From NCBI GenBank assembly GCA_003024985.2, contig PXIH01S0019956.1: DNA of 10,142 nt; one strand, written 5' to 3'. Each line of letters starts with the position of its first letter. The stretch's first letter is position 1. This DNA is from Euperipatoides rowelli (Eukaryota; Onychophora; Udeonychophora; Euonychophora; Peripatopsidae). The translations under genes and the position numbers were made by a program. Shown here piece by piece: positions 8,070 through 10,142 of the stretch. The notes beneath the pieces are model-generated. The model searched no databases. It was not told the origin of the DNA and saw only the letters and a list, made by a program, of their open reading frames with translations.

Positions 8070-8561
8070 CAAGGGTAGATTTTACAAGTGGGCGCACGCC
8101 CAGGGCCCCCAATTCTGAGGGGCCCCAACCCTAATTTTTTTTTTTTAAATTTTTTATTTAACCCTCATTAATCCATACTGCATTATAACAGATATTTATT
8201 ACATTTAGGACTTTAGGTTATACAACAAGTAGCCTAATATCAAAATATTTTTTAGGGATAACTTCCCTTTGAGACAAAAGTTTTTTACATTAGCCTATTA
8301 AAGTTTCAATATTGAAAATAAGAGACACAGTAACTATCAACTCTAATAAATTGAAAAGTCTTTATTAACTGCAATCATTCTATACACATTACAAATTAGT
8401 AAAAAGTGTTTAGTAGTGCAAAAAAAAATCCAATGTTGGAAAAAGTAGTCAGTTTCTGTAGCAATTTACTCACAGGAACTGATCCCCAGACCCCCTTCTG
8501 GATTAGGGGCCCCTATATTTGTTATATGACGTGGGCCTCAAAAAGTCTAAATTCTCCCCTG
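8070..8561. mobile_element. hAT-like non-autonomous DNA transposon, 492 bp
   Basis: The left end is CAAGGGTAGATTTTACA. The right end, reverse-complemented, is CAGGGGAGAATTTAGA. They align as imperfect inverted repeats with a CAGGGG-type start. Flanking octamers CTATTACC (8062-8069) and CCCTTACC (8562-8569) agree at 6 of 8 positions, fitting a decayed 8 bp duplication. The ends carry GC-rich GGGCCCCC/GGGGCCCC blocks (8101-8127, 8507-8514), often seen in hAT-derived elements, around an AT-rich middle. No transposase is encoded. The mismatches suggest an older insertion than the one at 8787. Confidence 0.55.
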
Positions 8562-8684
8562 CCCTTACCCTATATCCAACTATGCACCAACCTTAGGACA
8601 ATCAAGAGTTGCAATAATTCTTTATGAAGATATTTTTAACCTTAAAGCTTATCGATAATTACTTTTCTACAAGTCGGCCATCTT

Positions 8685-8694
8685 GGGGGGGGGG
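8685..8694 (+). repeat. Homopolymer run of 10 G
   Basis: Follows GGCCATCTT in AT-rich DNA. Similar runs lie at 1206-1215 (10 G) and 9268-9278 (11 G), all on the plus strand. Confidence 0.9.
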
Positions 8695-8786
8695 TACATA
8701 AACTTGAATCTTGCAAAAAAAAATAGCTACAGTTACGTTAAAAAAATAACAACACTTTTATTCATATTTTCAATATTTATCTAAAG

Positions 8787-9200
8787 CAGGGATTCCCAAC
8801 GCTGTCGCCTGCGATCACCATGGTGCCCGTCGACTAATTTTTGTGTGTCCACCGCTATTTGACCACGAATTGAATGCAGCGGCCGGATCCCATTGATTTA
8901 GATTGTGAGTGGTTAGGCAAACAATTTTAGGCAGTTGTTTTCTTGTAAATCGGCCTCTTTAATTCCACCTTTTGTGCCAAATTAACATGGACGAACTTGA
9001 GTGCAATGCACACAGATGCACGAATTGAGTGCGTGGTGGGGATAGTTTATTGTCTAAATACAGGTGATACAATCCAGATTCTACCGTGTTTTGGCCATCT
9101 GCCTATATATTTTTGTCATTACGAAAAATATAGATGGTGCCCGCCACCCTACCAGTATTTTAGAATATGCTCTAGGGTACAAAAAGGTTGGAAATCCCTG
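8787..9200. mobile_element. hAT non-autonomous transposon (MITE), 414 bp, perfect 8 bp target duplication
   Basis: The left end is CAGGGATTCCCAAC. The right end, reverse-complemented, is CAGGGATTTCCAAC: 13 of 14 bases match. The octamer ATCTAAAG is repeated exactly on both sides (8779-8786, 9201-9208). CAGGG termini and 8 bp duplications are diagnostic of hAT transposons. ATGGTGCCCG appears near both ends (about 8819 and 9133) in the same orientation. The body is richer in G+C than its surroundings and encodes no transposase; the 69-codon frame inside has no recognisable domain. It was presumably moved by a hAT transposase encoded elsewhere. Confidence 0.9.
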
Positions 9201-9208
9201 ATCTAAAG

Positions 9209-9685
9209 CTAGCCAATGGATGAGCGTTTTTTTTAAACACAAAAACATTAAAATATATTGGTAAAAAGGGGGGGGGGGCAGAGTTTAAATAAAAATGTTG
9301 AAATAAGCTGTAGGTTTTTACTGTCTTAAAAAAATTAATATATGCTGTTATCCTAAATATTATTAAATTAACTATCAGAAGATTGCATTTTTAACATTTC
9401 AGAAATCCTGTCGCCAAGACATTTTTTCTTCCTATATGTCAGATACCAAACTATGGTGAGGCTTCATCGGGTTGAAATAGTCATCCTCATAGTGTCTCCT
9501 ACTGCCCCACCCATCTTTGGACCCTATTCTATCATGAGAAAGACTATTATTTATTATAACTTGGTTAAGTTTCCACTTAATAAAATCAGTTATTTGTATG
9601 ATCCACTCCACTGAAGCAGCGCAATTGCACACTCATGGGAGTGATCAAAATCATAGCAAATATTAAAAATTATTTATTGGAAAAG
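9209..9685. other. AT-rich non-coding DNA
   Basis: Apart from the 11 G run at 9268-9278, no supported feature. A 66-codon minus-strand frame at 9432-9632 has no recognisable domain and is not called. Confidence 0.5.
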
Positions 9686-9994
9686 ATTATGATGCATGAT
9701 GGGATAGATGCCCTCACCCACTTAAAATTTTTCGAAACCAATCCGAGTCTTTTTGAGTTCTCATTCCTGTTCTCGCCCCTGTTCTTGTTCTCATTCTCAT
9801 ATGATGCATGATGGGATATATTATGATGCATGATGGGATAGATGCCCCACCTACTTCAATTTTTTCAAAAAAAACACATCCAGGTCTTTTCAAGATGGCG
9901 GCCAAATTTCAATTTTTTATGGATGTTAAAGCTTTTAAAGCTCTATTATCCGGAATCTTATCCGGAATATTAGGATGTATGATGGGACATCTCA
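9686..9994 (+). repeat. Cluster of short direct repeats around TGATGCATGATGGGA
   Basis: The 19-mer TATGATGCATGATGGGATA occurs exactly three times (9688-9706, 9800-9818, 9822-9840); a degenerate copy, TATGATGGGACAT, lies near 9978. A longer match of about 45 bp, continuing GATGCCC..CACC.ACTT.AA, begins at 9686 and 9820, 134 bp apart. Between them is a C/T-rich run built from GTTCTC/ATTCTC-type hexamers (about 9756-9800), echoed by CTCATTCTCATTCTCGTT at 9991-10008. This looks like a repeat-derived unit that was partly duplicated. No terminal inverted repeats were found. Confidence 0.75.
9891..9902 (+). promoter_or_regulatory. YY1-like motif CAAGATGGCGGC
   Basis: An exact match to the well-known animal YY1 core AAGATGGCGGC. 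A related CAAGATGGCC lies on the minus strand at 8676-8685. There is no adjacent gene in the window, so it may be a repeat-borne site and not an active promoter element. Confidence 0.3.
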
Positions 9995-10142
9995 TTCTCA
10001 TTCTCGTTCATCGACAGAGTATTTTTCATGAATCAGAATTTTTTTGATTTTTTACCACAGTGCCACACCCACCCATGACATCACAGGACCTCAATATTTG
10101 GCACAATCATACTAGATGTATATGACATCATACCTGTAAATT

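Noticed and set aside
8406-8627. 73-codon plus-strand open frame
   Set aside because: It crosses the right end of the hAT-like element and has no domain; chance frame.
8997-9206. 69-codon plus-strand open frame
   Set aside because: It lies wholly within the hAT MITE and its target duplication and shows no transposase motif.
9714-10047. Overlapping open frames on both strands, one with an Arg/Thr-rich MRMRTRTGARTGMRTQ stretch
   Set aside because: The periodic residues come from the C/T-rich hexamer tract on the opposite strand; the frames sit within a repeat cluster.

Overview
The window looks like nuclear DNA from an animal, most likely an invertebrate. It is very AT-rich, has long gene-poor stretches, tRNA-derived SINE heads, short non-autonomous DNA transposons with target-site duplications and a long AT-rich satellite, and shows no operons. 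Five isolated N bases indicate a draft assembly. I cannot name the species.

One protein-coding gene is supported, on the minus strand at 4954-7272. It encodes ankyrin repeats, then a protein-kinase fold that has lost all its catalytic residues, then a low-complexity tail. This order, plus a distinctive SNLEYM stretch where the DFG motif should be, identifies it as a relative of TEX14, the inactive kinase that stabilises germ-cell intercellular bridges in mammals. The whole 772-residue frame is uninterrupted, whereas vertebrate TEX14 is split into many exons, so this may be a retrocopy or an intron-poor copy. Its tail holds a coding minisatellite of 10-residue units organised into 40-residue (120 bp) higher-order repeats.

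Layout: 1-1730 is AT-rich and non-coding, with a possible SINE fragment (88-145) and a 174 bp pogo/Tigger-like element with TA duplications (807-980). 1730-2720 holds a short tRNA-like fragment, an 81 bp tandem duplication and a minus-strand SINE head. 2723-4440 is a satellite of about 25 bp units with two higher-order arrangements and a perfect 21 bp-arm inverted repeat. 4441-4953 is the short 3' side of the gene. 7273-7680 is its 5' flank. 7684-7765 is a plus-strand SINE head. 8062-9208 contains two hAT-type non-autonomous transposons, the second with perfect 8 bp target duplications. 9686-10130 is a set of short direct repeats including a YY1-like motif.

There is no operon, CRISPR array or multi-gene system. 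The points of most interest are the intronless TEX14-like pseudokinase with its hierarchical tail repeat, and the satellite downstream of it.
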